Shown: in pieces, positions 21,472 to 31,687 of the stretch
Position numbering within the stretch: the first letter of the stretch is position 1
Layout: each line of letters starts with the position of its first letter
Source of the DNA: Azolla caroliniana
Lineage: Eukaryota > Polypodiophyta
DNA: 64,000 nucleotides
Reading direction: 5' to 3'
Assembly (NCBI GenBank): GCA_043228905.1
Contig: JBHGNT010000003.1
Span: forward strand, 15,314,001-15,378,000
Program-made: the position numbers and the translations under genes
Notes under the pieces: generated by a model
Seen by the model: only the letters and a program-made list of their open reading frames with translations
Told to the model about the DNA's origin: nothing
Databases searched by the model: none

Positions 21472-21725
21472 CGAAGGCGAATCCGATGTCATTGGCTAAG
21501 GCGTTGCAGCCTAGGTACCCGCACTACCATATCCTCAATGCTTTTCTCCTTCCCCTGGATTCTCTACCGCATTCCAGGCATTGGGGGGTACAGTCGGTCG
21601 TTCCCTAGGTAGGGCGCATGTCATCATAAAACCTCTCGTCTGACTGCACTACTAGGTATTGTGGCTAATAAGCGGACGAATTTCGTTGCAACCCCTGTAC
21701 TAACGACGAAGCTTGGCCTCGTTTT

Positions 21726-23011
21726 TTAAAGCACTACACGCTCCCAAAAAACAACGCTCGGCCAAAACCGAGTCTAGCATAAAAAAAACCAACGTCTCCC
21801 AGCTATTTGGGAGGGAACTGAGCAGGAGTAGTGCTAGTACCTCATCGGCGAGAGGTACTTCCATTGATGTTGCCTGGTGGATCAGCCCCTGGAAGGCATT
21901 CATGTGCTCCACCATGCTGGAGCCATCTTGGTACCGGAGTCTTACTAGCTTCCGAAATACCGAAACCTGATTAACAACATTTTTGTTCTAAAACATAATG
22001 TCGATCTTCTCCTGGAGCTCATGAGTCTTGCTCTCTTCATTGAAGTTGTTGTATAGACTCATGTCGATGAAGCATTGTATGTACGCCGTTGTCTTTATGT
22101 GCATCACCTCCCATATCGTGGCGTCGATTTTGTCCGGTCTCTTGTCCCTGAACTAAACCGGCAACCAAAGATCTATAACCACGAGCATGTCCCTCATCTT
22201 CGACTTCCACACCAAATAGTTGGAGCCGGTGAGCTTGAACATGCCTCCCAACGAATCGTCCATTTTTCTGTGTCGTTTCGCTCTGATACCACTTTGAAAG
22301 GACTACACGATCCCGAAAAACAACGCTAGGCCACAACCGAGTCTAGGATAATAATAAAAACACACAGAAAATGGGTAAGGAATGCACGACATAGTGAAGA
22401 GAAGAGTACACAGGATGTTAATGTGGAAAACCCAAAGTAGGGAAAAACCACGGCAGGCCGCAGACTGCAAACTATCACTATATCACAATGTACAATAGTA
22501 AAGCACCAAGTCAACGACCTCGAGCTTGCTATCTTCGCCACAGGCGGCGGTTACAACAGAGGCAATGACCTCTTCCTCTCTCTCTCTCTCTCTGTACACA
22601 GTTACGCACTCAAATCTTGCACCAACAAGAATGACCACTCTCGTCTCCTCTAAGTTTGCCCTAAGTCATATTTATACTAAAATGACTTTTCGGCTATTTG
22701 AAAATATAGCCACGATGGACTCTCAGAAACATATTTACGAATATGTCCCTTCATCCGGTGAGCACTTCTCACTGAGCCTTCACCATCCGGCTCTCACCGG
22801 GCCTTCCTTGCTGGGTACTTGTCATCCGGTTCTCACCGGGTCTTCCGTTGCCGGGTACTCGTCATCCGGTTGTCATCGGGTCTTCCGTTGCCAGGTACTC
22901 GTCATCCGGTTCTCACCGGATCTTCCGTTGCCGGGCACTCCACATCCGGATTCGGCCTAGGCCGAGCACTGTTCTTCTCACTTCCCATCCAGAGGGACCT
23001 GTTTCCTAACA
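21726..23011 (-). mobile_element. Decayed Ty1/copia with large internal deletion
   Basis: Inserted in the array with 5-bp duplication GTTTT (21,721-21,725 and 23,012-23,016). The right-hand 5' LTR spans 22,295-23,011 and the reverse-complement priming site GCTCTGATACCA (initiator-tRNA-Met type) spans 22,281-22,292. The gag follows leftwards, with FKLTGSNYLVWKSKMRDML and MVEHMNAFQGLIHQATSMEV, typical of the copia gag domain known as UBN2. The gag runs straight into a remnant of the LTR 3' end (21,726 to about 21,790), so all of pol and most of the 3' LTR are missing. Confidence 0.8.
22569..22592. repeat. (TC)n microsatellite
   Basis: Short CT run inside the copia LTR. The neighbouring 22,760-22,960 carries about five diverged copies of CATCCGGTTCTCACCGGG-type sequence, each about 40-50 bp. 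Confidence 0.8.
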
Positions 23012-23074
23012 GTTTTTGACATTCAGGTCCATGCTCGGAAGGAGTTGTCCGATCAATACTTTCGACACTACAAT

Positions 23075-23146
23075 GTCGTTCCAGTATAGTGGTGAGCATT
23101 CCCGCCTATCACGCGGGTGACATGGCTTCGATCCGCCGCAACGGCG
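23075..23146 (+). pseudogene. tRNA-Asp-like, ATC
   Basis: Anticodon stem CCCGC/GCGGG is perfect but the triplet is ATC. A box changed to CAGTATAGTGG; T arm mismatched. Confidence 0.65.
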
Positions 23147-23559
23147 TGAAGGGCGAGGTGAATCCGATGTTAGCTACTAGGGAATTGCCGCCTAGCATCC
23201 CGCACCACCATATCTTCAATGTTTTCCTCGTTCCCCCGAATCCTGTACCCCTTCCGAGCCCTTGGGGGGTACAATCCATCGTCCTCCTAGGGCATTCCCA
23301 CCTGAGATCCTGCACCACTTTATCGTCAATGCTTTCCTCTACCCCTTTCAACCCATGGGGGGTACAATCGGTCATCTGCGAGGAAGGGTGCATGTCATCA
23401 TATGATCTCTCTCGTTTGGCTCTACTCCTGGGTGTAGTCGCCCAAGAGCATATAAATTTCGTTGCAATCTGTGTATTGATGACGAAGCCGAGCCTCGTTC
23501 TTGACATTAGGGTCAATGTTCCAAAAAAATTGTACAATCAATACTTCCAACACTAGGAT

Positions 23560-23631
23560 GTCGTTGTAGTATAGTAGTGGCTATTCTCACATGTCACACG
23601 GTGGACAGGGGTTCGATCCCTGGCAATGGTG
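23560..23631 (+). pseudogene. tRNA-Asp(GTC)-like, degenerate
   Basis: GTC retained; stems around it no longer pair (CTCAC/ACGGT); B box GGTTCGATCCC intact. Confidence 0.65.
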
Positions 23632-24196
23632 CCTCGGATCCCACACCCCCATATCCTCAATGTTTTCCTTTGCCTGTTTCAAGCCGTTGGGGGGTACAGT
23701 CGGCAGGGCGCATATCATCATATGATATGTCATCGGACTACACTCTTGGGTATAGTGGACGAATTTTGTTGTTACCCATGTATTGGCGATGAAACCGGGC
23801 CTCGTTTTCAACATTTGCATCGATCGATATTGCATCCCACACCGCCATATCCTCAATGTTTTCCTCGTTCCCCCGAATCTTGTACCCCTTCCGAGCCCTT
23901 GGGGGGTACAATCCATCGTCCTCCTAGGTCATTGCCACCTCATATCCCGCACCGCTTTATCCTCAATGATTTCCTCTACCCCTTTCGACTCATGGGGGGT
24001 ACAGTCGATCGTCCGCGAGGAAGGGCGCATGTCATCATATAAAATCTATCGTTTGGCTCTAATCCTAGGTGTTGTCGCCCATGAGCAGCTGAATTTTGTT
24101 GCAACCAGTGTACTGGCGACGAAGCTGAGCCTCGTTCTTGACATTAGGGTCAATGTTCCAAACAAATTGTACGATCGATACTTCCAACACTAGGAT

Positions 24197-24268
24197 GTCG
24201 TTGTAGTATAGTTGTGAGTATTCCTGCCTGTCATGCGGGTGACCCGGGTTCTATCCTCGGCAATGGCG
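24197..24268 (+). pseudogene. tRNA-Asp(GTC)-like, lightly damaged
   Basis: Acceptor strand pairs with one G·U; GTC anticodon; the B box has become GGTTCTATCC. Confidence 0.6.
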
Positions 24269-24544
24269 CAAAGGGTGGGGTGAAGCCGATGTCATCTCCT
24301 AGGGCATTGCTGCCTAGGACCCTGCACCGCAATATCCTCCATGGTTTCCTTGTTCCTCCGAATCATCTACCCCTTACGATCCCATGGGGGTTACAATCGG
24401 TCGTCCACGAGGCAGGGCGCATGTCATCATATGATCTCTCTCGTCCAACTGCACTTTTGGGTATTGCCACCCATGAGAAGACAAATTTCGTTGGAACATG
24501 TGTACTGACGACAAAAATGGGCCACCTATTCGAAATTTGTGTCC

Positions 24545-24561
24545 ATCCCTGGCAACAGCGC
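24545..24561 (+). pseudogene. tRNA-Asp 3' scrap
   Basis: CCTGGCAACAGCG-type 3' end joined to TTGTGTCCAT after deletion of the rest of the head. Confidence 0.5.
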
Positions 24562-24874
24562 GAAGGCGAATCCGATGTCATTTACTACAACATTGCCGCC
24601 TAAATTCCCACACCACCAAATCTTCAATGCTTTCCTCGTTCCCCCGAATTCTCTACCACTTTCGAGCCCTTGGGGGGTACAATCGGTCATCCGCGAGCAG
24701 GGCGCATGTAATCATATGATCTCTCTCGTCACACTACACTCCTGGGTATTGCCGCCCATGAGCGGATGAATTTCGTTCCAACCCGTGTACTGCCAACGAA
24801 GCTAGGCCTCGTTTTCGACATTCGGGTTCATGTCTCCGAACGAGTTGTACGATCGATACTTCCAATAGGAGGAT

Positions 24875-24946
24875 GTTGTTGTTGTATAGTGGTGGGTATT
24901 CCCTCTTGTCATGAGGGTGACCTATGTTCAATCCCCGACAAAGGAG
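24875..24946 (+). pseudogene. tRNA-Asp(GTC)-like with compensated anticodon stem
   Basis: The anticodon stem is CCCTC/GAGGG, fully paired, with pair 30-40 switched from G-C to T-A. Acceptor and T stems are damaged. Confidence 0.6.
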
Positions 24947-25263
24947 TGAAGGGTGGGCCGAAGCCGATGTCATCTCCTAGGGCATTGACACATAGGATCC
25001 CCCACCACCATATCCTCAATGCTTTCCTCGTTCCCTAAATCCTATACCCCTCTCGACCCCATGGGGGGTACAATCGGTCGTCCGCAACGCAGGGCACATG
25101 TCATCATAAAATCTCTCATCCGACTACACTACTACGTATTGTCGCCCATAAGCGGATGAATTTCATTGCAACCCCTATACTACATACGAAGCCGGGCCTC
25201 GTTTTTGACATTCGGGTCTGTGATCCGAACGAGTTTTACGATCGATACTTCCAACACGAGAAT

Positions 25264-25335
25264 GTGGTTGTAGTATAGTGGTGGCTATTCTCACATGTCA
25301 CGCGGTGGACAGGGGTTCGATCCCCGGCAACGGCG
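25264..25335 (+). pseudogene. tRNA-Asp(GTC)-like, degenerate
   Basis: 3' half canonical (GGTTCGATCCCCGGCAACGG); anticodon stem CTCAC/GCGGT does not pair; position 3 is G. Confidence 0.65.
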
Positions 25336-25640
25336 TGAAGGGCGGGGCGAATCTGCCTAGGATCCCGCACCACCATATCCTCCATGCTTACCTCATTCCC
25401 CCGAATCCTACACCCCTTTCGAGCCCATGGGGGGTATAATCAGTCATCCACAATGTAGGGCACATGTCATCATAAAAGCTCTCGTACGACTGCACTACTG
25501 CACTACTGGGTATTGTCGCCCATAAGCGGACAAATTTCGTTGCAACCACCCTTGTACTGCCGACGAAGCCGGGCCTTGTTTTCGACATTCAGATACGTGC
25601 TCCGAACGAGTTTTATGATCGATACTTCCGAAATGAGGAT

Positions 25641-25712
25641 GTGGTTGTAGTTTAGTGATGGCTATTCTCGCATGTCACGCGGTTGACAAGGGTTCGTTCC
25701 CAAGCAACGGCG
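25641..25712 (+). pseudogene. tRNA-Asp(GTC)-like, degenerate
   Basis: GTC kept, A box TAGTTTAGTGA, B box GGTTCGTTCCC. Confidence 0.65.
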
Positions 25713-26028
25713 CGAAGGGCGGGGTGAATCTGATATCATCTCCTAGGGCATTGCCGCCTAGGATCCCGCACCGCCATATCCTCTATGCTTTTCTCATTTC
25801 CCTGGATCCTCTACCGCTTTCGAGCTCTTGGGGGGTACAATCGGTCGTCCTAAAGGCAGGGCACATCATCATATGTTGTCTTGTCCGACTGTACTTCCGG
25901 GAATTATAGCACATAAGAAGATGAATTTCGTTGCAACCCTTCTACTTTCAACAAAGCTGGGCCTCGTTTTCAACATTCGGATTCATGCTCCGAATGAGTT
26001 GTACAATTGATATTTGTAACACAAGAAT

Positions 26029-26100
26029 GTCATTGTAGTATAGTGGTGAGTATTCCCGCTTGTCACACGGGTGACCTGGGTTCGATCCCCGACAATGGCG
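26029..26100 (+). pseudogene. tRNA-Asp(GTC)-like with compensated acceptor stem
   Basis: Acceptor GTCATTG/CAATGGC is fully paired: the A that mismatches in other copies is met by T here (pair 4-68). A box, GTC anticodon and B box are intact, while anticodon and T stems have one or two weak pairs. It is the best-preserved head in the right block. Confidence 0.5.
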
Positions 26101-26418
26101 TGAAGTGCAGGGCGAGTTTGATGTCATCTCCTGGGGGATTAACGTGTAGGATGCCGCATTGCCATATCCTCAATGCTTTCCTTGTTGCCCCGAATCTTGT
26201 ACCACTTTCAAGCCCTTTGGGGGTACAATCAGTCGTCCGCGAGATAGGCCACATGTCATCATAAAATCTATCGTCTGATTGCACTACTGGGTATTGTCGC
26301 CCATAAGCAGACGAATTTCGTTGCAACTCCTGTACTGCCGACGAAGCTGAGCCTCATTTTAGACATTTGGCTCCATGCTCCGAACGAGTTCTAGGATCGA
26401 TACTCCCAGCATGAGGAT

Positions 26419-26490
26419 GTGGTTGTAGTATAGTGGTGAGTATTTTGGCTTGTCACGCGGTGGACAGGGCTTCGATACCTAGCAACGGCG
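26419..26490 (+). pseudogene. tRNA-Asp(GTC)-like, degenerate
   Basis: GTC kept; stem TTGGC/GCGGT broken; B box GCTTCGATACC. Confidence 0.6.
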
Positions 26491-26560
26491 TGGAGGGCGG
26501 GGCAACATTCGGTTCCATGCTCTGAATGAGTTGTATGATCGATACTTCCAACACGAGGAT

Positions 26561-26632
26561 GTGGTTGTAGTATAGTAGTGAGTATTCTCGCTTGTCACGC
26601 AGTTGACAGGGGTTCGATCCCCGGCAACGGGG
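26561..26632 (+). pseudogene. tRNA-Asp(GTC)-like, degenerate
   Basis: Only 142 bp after the previous head. GTC and B box kept; 3' end CAACGGG. Confidence 0.6.
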
Positions 26633-27073
26633 TGAAGGGCATGGCCAATCCGATTTTATCTCTTACAGCATTGCAGCCTAGGATCCCGCACCGCCATATC
26701 TTGAATGCTTTCCTCGTTCCCCCGAATCCTGTACCATTTTTTACCCCTTGGGGGGTACAATCAGTCGTCCGCGAGATAGGGCGCATATCATCATAAAACC
26801 TCTCGTCCGACTGCACTAATGGGTATTGTTGCTCATAAGCGGACGAAATTCGTTGCAACTCCTGTATTGTCGACGAAGGCGGCCTAGTCGTCCGCGAGGT
26901 AGGTCGCATATCATCATACAACCTCTTGTCCAACTGCAATACTGGGTATTGTCGTCCATTAGCAGACGAATTTCCTTGCAACCCATGTATTGCTGACGAA
27001 GTCAGGCCTCGTTTTCGACATTCGGGTACATGCTCCGAACGAGTTGTACGATCGATACTTCCAAGACTATGAT

Positions 27074-27145
27074 GTCGTTGTAGTAAAGTGGTGAGTATTC
27101 TCGCCTGTCGCACGGGCGACACGGCTTTGATTCCCAAGAACGTCG
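27074..27145 (+). pseudogene. tRNA-Asp(GTC)-like, degenerate
   Basis: GTC kept (loop CTGTCGC), A box TAGTAAAGTGG, B box GGCTTTGATTC. Confidence 0.6.
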
Positions 27146-27464
27146 TGACGAGCGAAGCGAATCCGAGGTCATCTCCTAGGGCAATACTGCCTAGCATCCC
27201 GCACCGCCATATCCTCAATGCTTTACTTGTTCCCCTGAATCCTGTACCCCTTTCCAAGCCTGGAGGGGTACACTCCGTCATCCGCGAGGCAAGGCGCATG
27301 TCATCAAAAAATCTCTCGTCTAACTGCACTACTGGGTATTGTCGCCCATAAACGGACAAATTTTGTTGCAACCCCTGTACTACCGACGAAGCCGGGCCTC
27401 GTTTTTGACATTCGGGTCCATGCTCCGAACGAGTTGTACGATCGATACTTCCAAACACGAGGAT

Positions 27465-27536
27465 GTCGTTGTACTATATTGGTGACTATTCTCATCCATC
27501 ATGCTGGTGACACGGGTTCGATCCCCGGCAACAGCG
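27465..27536 (+). pseudogene. tRNA-Asp-like, ATC
   Basis: B box and T stem intact, but D arm and anticodon arm (loop CCATCAT) damaged. Confidence 0.6.
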
Positions 27537-27854
27537 CGAAGGGCGGGGTGAATCCGATGTTATTTCGTAGGGCATTGCCGCCTAGGATCCCGCACTTTCA
27601 CATCCTCAATTCTTTCCTCATTCCCCTGGATCCTCTACCCCTATCAAGCCCTTGGGGGGTACAGTCAGTCGTCCGCAAGGGAGAGCGCATGTCATCATAT
27701 GATCTCTCGTCCGACTGCAGTCCTGGGTATTGCCGCCCATCAGCGGACGAATTTCGTTGCAACCCTTGTACTGCCGACGAAGCCGGGCCTCGTTTTCGAC
27801 ATTCGGGTCCATGGTGCGAACCAATTGTACGATCGATAATTCCAACACGGGGAT

Positions 27855-27908
27855 GTCGTTGTGGTATAGTGGTGAGTATTCCGCCTATCACGCGGCCTAG
27901 TAACGGCG
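27855..27908 (+). pseudogene. tRNA-Asp-like with T arm deleted
   Basis: 5' half through CTATCAC, then a jump to TAACGGCG; the T arm is absent. Confidence 0.6.
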
Positions 27909-28226
27909 CAAAGGGCATGGCGAATCCGATGTCATCTCCTAGGGCATGGCCACCTAGGATCCTGCACTAACATATCCTCAATTCTTTCCTCGTTAAGCTG
28001 GATCCTCTACCCCTTTCAAACTCTTGCGGGGTACAATCGGTCGTCCGCGAGGAAGGGCACATGTCATCGTATGATCTCTTGTCTGAGTGCATTGCTGGGT
28101 ATTGCCGCCCATAAGCGGACGAATTTCGTTGCAACCTGTGTACTATCGACGAAGCTGGGCATCCTTTTCGAAATTCGGGTCCATGCTCCGAAGGAGTTGT
28201 ACGATCATTAGTTCCAACATGAGGAT

Positions 28227-28277
28227 GTCGTTGTAGTATAGTTGTGAGTATTCCCGCTTGTCACGCGGGTAACCCGG
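28227..28277 (+). pseudogene. tRNA-Asp(GTC) truncated at array edge
   Basis: Acceptor to the start of the T stem is readable (GTC anticodon, stem CCCGC/GCGGG). The sequence then switches to TGTCGCGTTATTACGCGCG. Confidence 0.65.
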
Positions 28278-28680
28278 TGTCGCGTTATTACGCGCGTGCG
28301 TGTAGAAGTGGTGGGACCACGGGGGTCTCGAACGAGGCAGAAGTGGGATGCCAAGAAGACAAACACCGGACACGACCCGGATGCAACTGAACATGAGAGA
28401 GAGAGAGGGAGAGAGAGACAAAGAGAGAGAGAGAGACAAAGGAGAGGGAGAGTGTGCGCGCCACACCGACTCTTATGCACAAGAAGCAAGGGGGTTGTGC
28501 TTCCGATAACACCAAATACACCAAGTTGCACAAATAGATACAAGTATGTATATTACAAGGAAAAGAATACATCCCCTGCCTTGAGCCGGACCAAGGTAGG
28601 GCAAGTTACAATAGCAGTCTGCCGCCAAGAGACCGAGCATAAGCAAACCCTAACAGACACGAACTCTCAACCCAGACAAC

Positions 28681-28711
<31 letters not shown>

Positions 28712-29849
28712 AAACTATCTAACCCTAAATCTAATGGTATACCCTCTAACACAAAATGGGCAACCCCTCTACAAGGGACCATCCCTTCCTTTTATAGAAC
28801 AGGGAAAGGGATGCGTTACAATGTCAGATAAATCCCGACTTACATGGGATTCTCTGTCTTGACTTGAATCTTACTATTCACACGTTTACGCAAGGGTGAG
28901 TACACATGATGCACTCCGCCGATTCTCCCGATATTCTCTGATTCTGCCTAGAGATGGTTTTCTCCACGACATCCGTCCCCACCTAATCACGCATCCACCG
29001 GTATGCGCCAAACTAGACTCTTGCCGGAGAAGATCGGCCCGCGCTTAGCCTTCGTCCTCTGGATCGCCATTCGCTCTGAACCGGTCGTCCTCGCTATCCA
29101 AATCGCCCGGGTCCGGTTCATCCTCGTGCCGCTTGCCTCTCCGTAGGCTCATTCGACCCGTCAATAGGTCATTCACCGCAACCCCGTAGCACGCATGACC
29201 CACTGTTTGCCCTTCGCTCACCCGTATGCACGCTCCGCTCTCCGTCGTACATCTAGTGTTCTACGCTTGAGGAACACCCGTCGTGGCCCGCTTGCCCCAG
29301 TCGATCATCCGCATGATCCCGTGTGGTCGCCCTTCGTCTTCGTCCCCTCGCCGCCACCTTCCTTCTCCTTGGCCTTACATTGCCACGTTGGCTCGGTATT
29401 AGAGACATGTACTAAAGTAAGCATTAGATAAGGATAGATCTAGGTAAATAGAAAGAAAGGAGAGAGAGAAAGAAGGGTGTCGATCCACCTGACCACCCCC
29501 GAGCGAAGAGATCGAGACGGACTCGAGCCTCGATCGGCGTCCCATACCACCTCTGTGGCATCGAGTCATACCTGGTGGTGGCACGCTCGCTACAAGAGTT
29601 GACCCACCACAAGATAGAGTCTCGACGTAGTCAACAAGATGATGAAATGAGGGTAGCTAGGCATCTATTTATAGTGATACCGAAGGCCCCCAGCCATGTT
29701 CACATTTGGCGTAATGGGTTGTCTCAATCCTGAGGAAAACGTAATCCTCCCCTTCCTTACACTCTTGTTTAACCCTCACTCTTATCCACGTGTATAGAAT
29801 ACTACGGTAAATTCTCACCACGGGATATTATATGGTCATGCCCGTAACA
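28278..29849 (-). other. LTR-like non-coding region(s)
   Basis: No coding sequence. Read on the minus strand it begins TGTTACGGGC at 29,849, directly after a polypurine tract (29,850-29,868, reverse complement of ACTCCCCTCCCCCTCTTT), as a 3' LTR should. TATA-like boxes on the minus strand lie near 29,670-29,680 (TATAAATAG) and 28,785-28,795 (TATAAAAGG), suggesting two LTRs or LTR pieces. It also contains GA repeats (28,394-28,450) and an (AAG)n run (28,680-28,712). The left edge starts TGTCGCG, cutting the last tRNA monomer. I could not fix the internal boundary between the two pieces. Confidence 0.45.
28680..28712. repeat. (AAG)n microsatellite
   Basis: About ten AAG units. Confidence 0.85.
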
Positions 29850-29866
29850 TACTCCCCTCCCCCTCT

Positions 29867-30613
29867 TTAAAACATTGCACTCTTGCAATGGAAAGTTAGG
29901 GAAGTTGGTTCTGAGAGTATTAACCAGTTTTCCCCTTCTAGACCCGATTTTTGGTTTTGGGTTCTAGCATGGTGGACATAGTCTTCTAGCGAGGAAAATT
30001 TCCGACTAAAGAGGTTCATTAAAGCTTGTGCTGCCTCGGTTCGAGAGGGAGGATGCAGAAATTGGCCCTTGAAAATTGTGACAAAATCTGTCCAGGTATC
30101 GGGCAATTTCCCCAAAGTACGGAGCCCACGCCACCAGGCGGCGGCCTTACCCCCTAGTTCTCGGCTGACATATGCAATCTTCGTACTATATGGCATGGGA
30201 TAGAGCTCAAAATGAGACTCCTATCGGCCCAGCCACGTGTAGATTGCTTCTTCGGTTCTTTTCTTTTTGTCTCCCGTAAATGGCTTAATGACAAACGATG
30301 GTTCACCCTATCGCTCATCAGGTCTATTAGTCTCACGTTGTAGACTAATGACACGTGCCTCGAGAGCACTTTGAGATTGCTGAAGTTCGGTCATCTGTTG
30401 AGCGGTGAAACTAAGGTATTGGGTTATTTGCAAAAAATACATCTCAATGGACATTTGTCCAGGAGGATTCCCTTGAGTTCCTTCCGCTTGAGCGGTTGAC
30501 ATCGGGTCGTTATTTTGAGCCATTAAATGATTATTTCTGGAATAGAAATAGGATAAGGTCAGAGAGAGAGTCATAACATCATGTCGTGATGTAAACATAT
30601 CATGGGTGAACAT
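29867..30613 (-). pseudogene. gag: Ty3/gypsy gag, pol-less element
   Basis: The N-terminal part (about 30,520 down to 30,308) encodes MAQNNDPMSTAQAEG and a helical, Q-rich stretch with MTELQQSQSALEARV. A stop and frame change follow. The second part (30,196-29,867) is a capsid segment with GKAAAWWRGL, LPDTWTDFVTIFKGQF and SLEDYVHHARTQN, typical of gypsy gag (Retrotrans_gag family). The reading frame ends at the polypurine tract and the 3' LTR starts there, so protease and pol have been lost as in gag-only non-autonomous elements. No zinc knuckle is seen. Confidence 0.75.
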
Positions 30614-30731
30614 TAATCGATATCATTATCTCATGTCAATACCCCTCTAGACATATGAGATGAGGTTCAAGATCAGGTTACTACGGTAACACAAAGGTGT
30701 TTTAAAAACCATGGGGGTACCAAATAAATGT

Positions 30732-31053
30732 CTTTCCCTGATCTCTATATCGATTTTTTTCATGGTGGCTCCGGCTCAACCATGTCTGTTCGCGTCATGA
30801 ATAGTTTATACACGAAAAAAATGTTAACAATAAACTATGTTTCTATGCCCACATATGTAGTTTCGGCTCTTTAAATCCTATTACGAGGACCCCTTTCCCT
30901 GATCTCTATATCGATTTTTTTCATGGTGGCTCCGGCTCAACCATGTCTGTTCGCGTCATGAATAGTTTATACACGAAAAAAATGTTAACAATAAACTATG
31001 TTTCTATGCCCACATATGTAGTTTCGGCTCTTTAAATCCTATTACGAGGACCC
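30732..31053. repeat. 161-bp tandem duplication
   Basis: CTTTCCCTGATCTCTATATC starts at 30,732 and 30,893. The two copies look identical by eye through ATTACGAGGACCCC. Confidence 0.9.
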
Positions 31054-31127
31054 CGAAGTGCACTTAGACCTCAAGTCTAAACATGTGTTATAGTCATATG
31101 TATCAATGATGTTGTATGGTCTTGGTC

Positions 31128-31185
31128 ATATCTGAACTCGAGACCTCAAGAACAAATGCATTAAACACTTGAGCCAACCAAGTAG
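31128..31185 (-). other. tRNA-related (SINE-head-like) sequence
   Basis: On the minus strand: TTGGTTGGCTCAAGTG (A-box-like), then TCTCGAGTTCAGAT (B-box-like) about 35 nt later. No closed cloverleaf. Confidence 0.35.
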
Positions 31186-31687
31186 GTGGCTCTTCTTGAA
31201 TGTTTAATGTTTCATGCGTATAAGAGATATGCGAGGCATTTGCCCATATATGTTGTTATAAGAGAAACATATATGTCAGTAGTCCTTATTTCGCCCTCAT
31301 TTACTACAACTATGTTGGTACGTTACCTAACCTCAAGTCTCGTAATTACGATGGCATACGCCAAAGTGCAACCTAATGGTCAAGCCAAATGAGCCCTTTT
31401 TTCGTAGTAGGCCCACGTGGCCCATCACATAATCACGTCATTACGAATGCCTCTCGTAAGAATGATCTCATGGTGGCATCGTATCCTTGTAATGAGGGAG
31501 GGATGTTGGATACGTGTGTCATAAGAGCGACCTCACATGAAGTGGGTCAAACCCTACGTACTCAACATCATTATGGCTATTGGCATTTCTTTACGTAATG
31601 AAATATCGAAGTCACCAACGGGGATTTCAACAATAAAAAATTGTTGAAAAAAGGGTAACCTCTAGACGTATGAGATGAGGTTCAAGA

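Larger units (their letters stand above)
20031..21725 (+). repeat. tRNA-Asp-bearing satellite, middle block
   Basis: The array resumes in the middle of a monomer after the LTR insertion. Heads at 20,190, 20,550, 20,912 and 21,400. 21,170-21,310 contains a local multiplication of the segment TTCTAGGTATTGC.GCCCATAAGCG (three to four short copies). Confidence 0.85.
23017..28277 (+). repeat. tRNA-Asp-bearing satellite, right block
   Basis: About fifteen degenerate monomers, several shortened by internal deletion (heads only 142 bp apart at 26,419/26,561; headless junctions near 23,830 and 26,886). The last head is cut at 28,277 by sequence starting TGTCGCG, so the array's true right end is lost or displaced. 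Confidence 0.85.
30614..31687. other. Non-coding insert with internal duplication and a SINE-like patch
   Basis: A 37-bp sequence (TATGAGATGAGGTTCAAGAT core) occurs at 30,643-30,681 and again at 31,662-31,698. Between them lies a 161-bp tandem duplication (30,732-31,053) and a minus-strand tRNA-like patch at about 31,128-31,185. No coding signal is visible. This could be a separate insertion or duplicated leader of the neighbouring gypsy element. Confidence 0.5.

Noticed and set aside
1893-28277. Regularly spaced repeats as a CRISPR-like array
   Set aside because: Repeat units are 350-390 bp with no short spacers and carry tRNA sequences; the context is eukaryotic.
28296-28862. 188-residue plus-strand frame next to the array end
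   Set aside because: Built on GA and AAG microsatellites in LTR-like DNA, with no domain.
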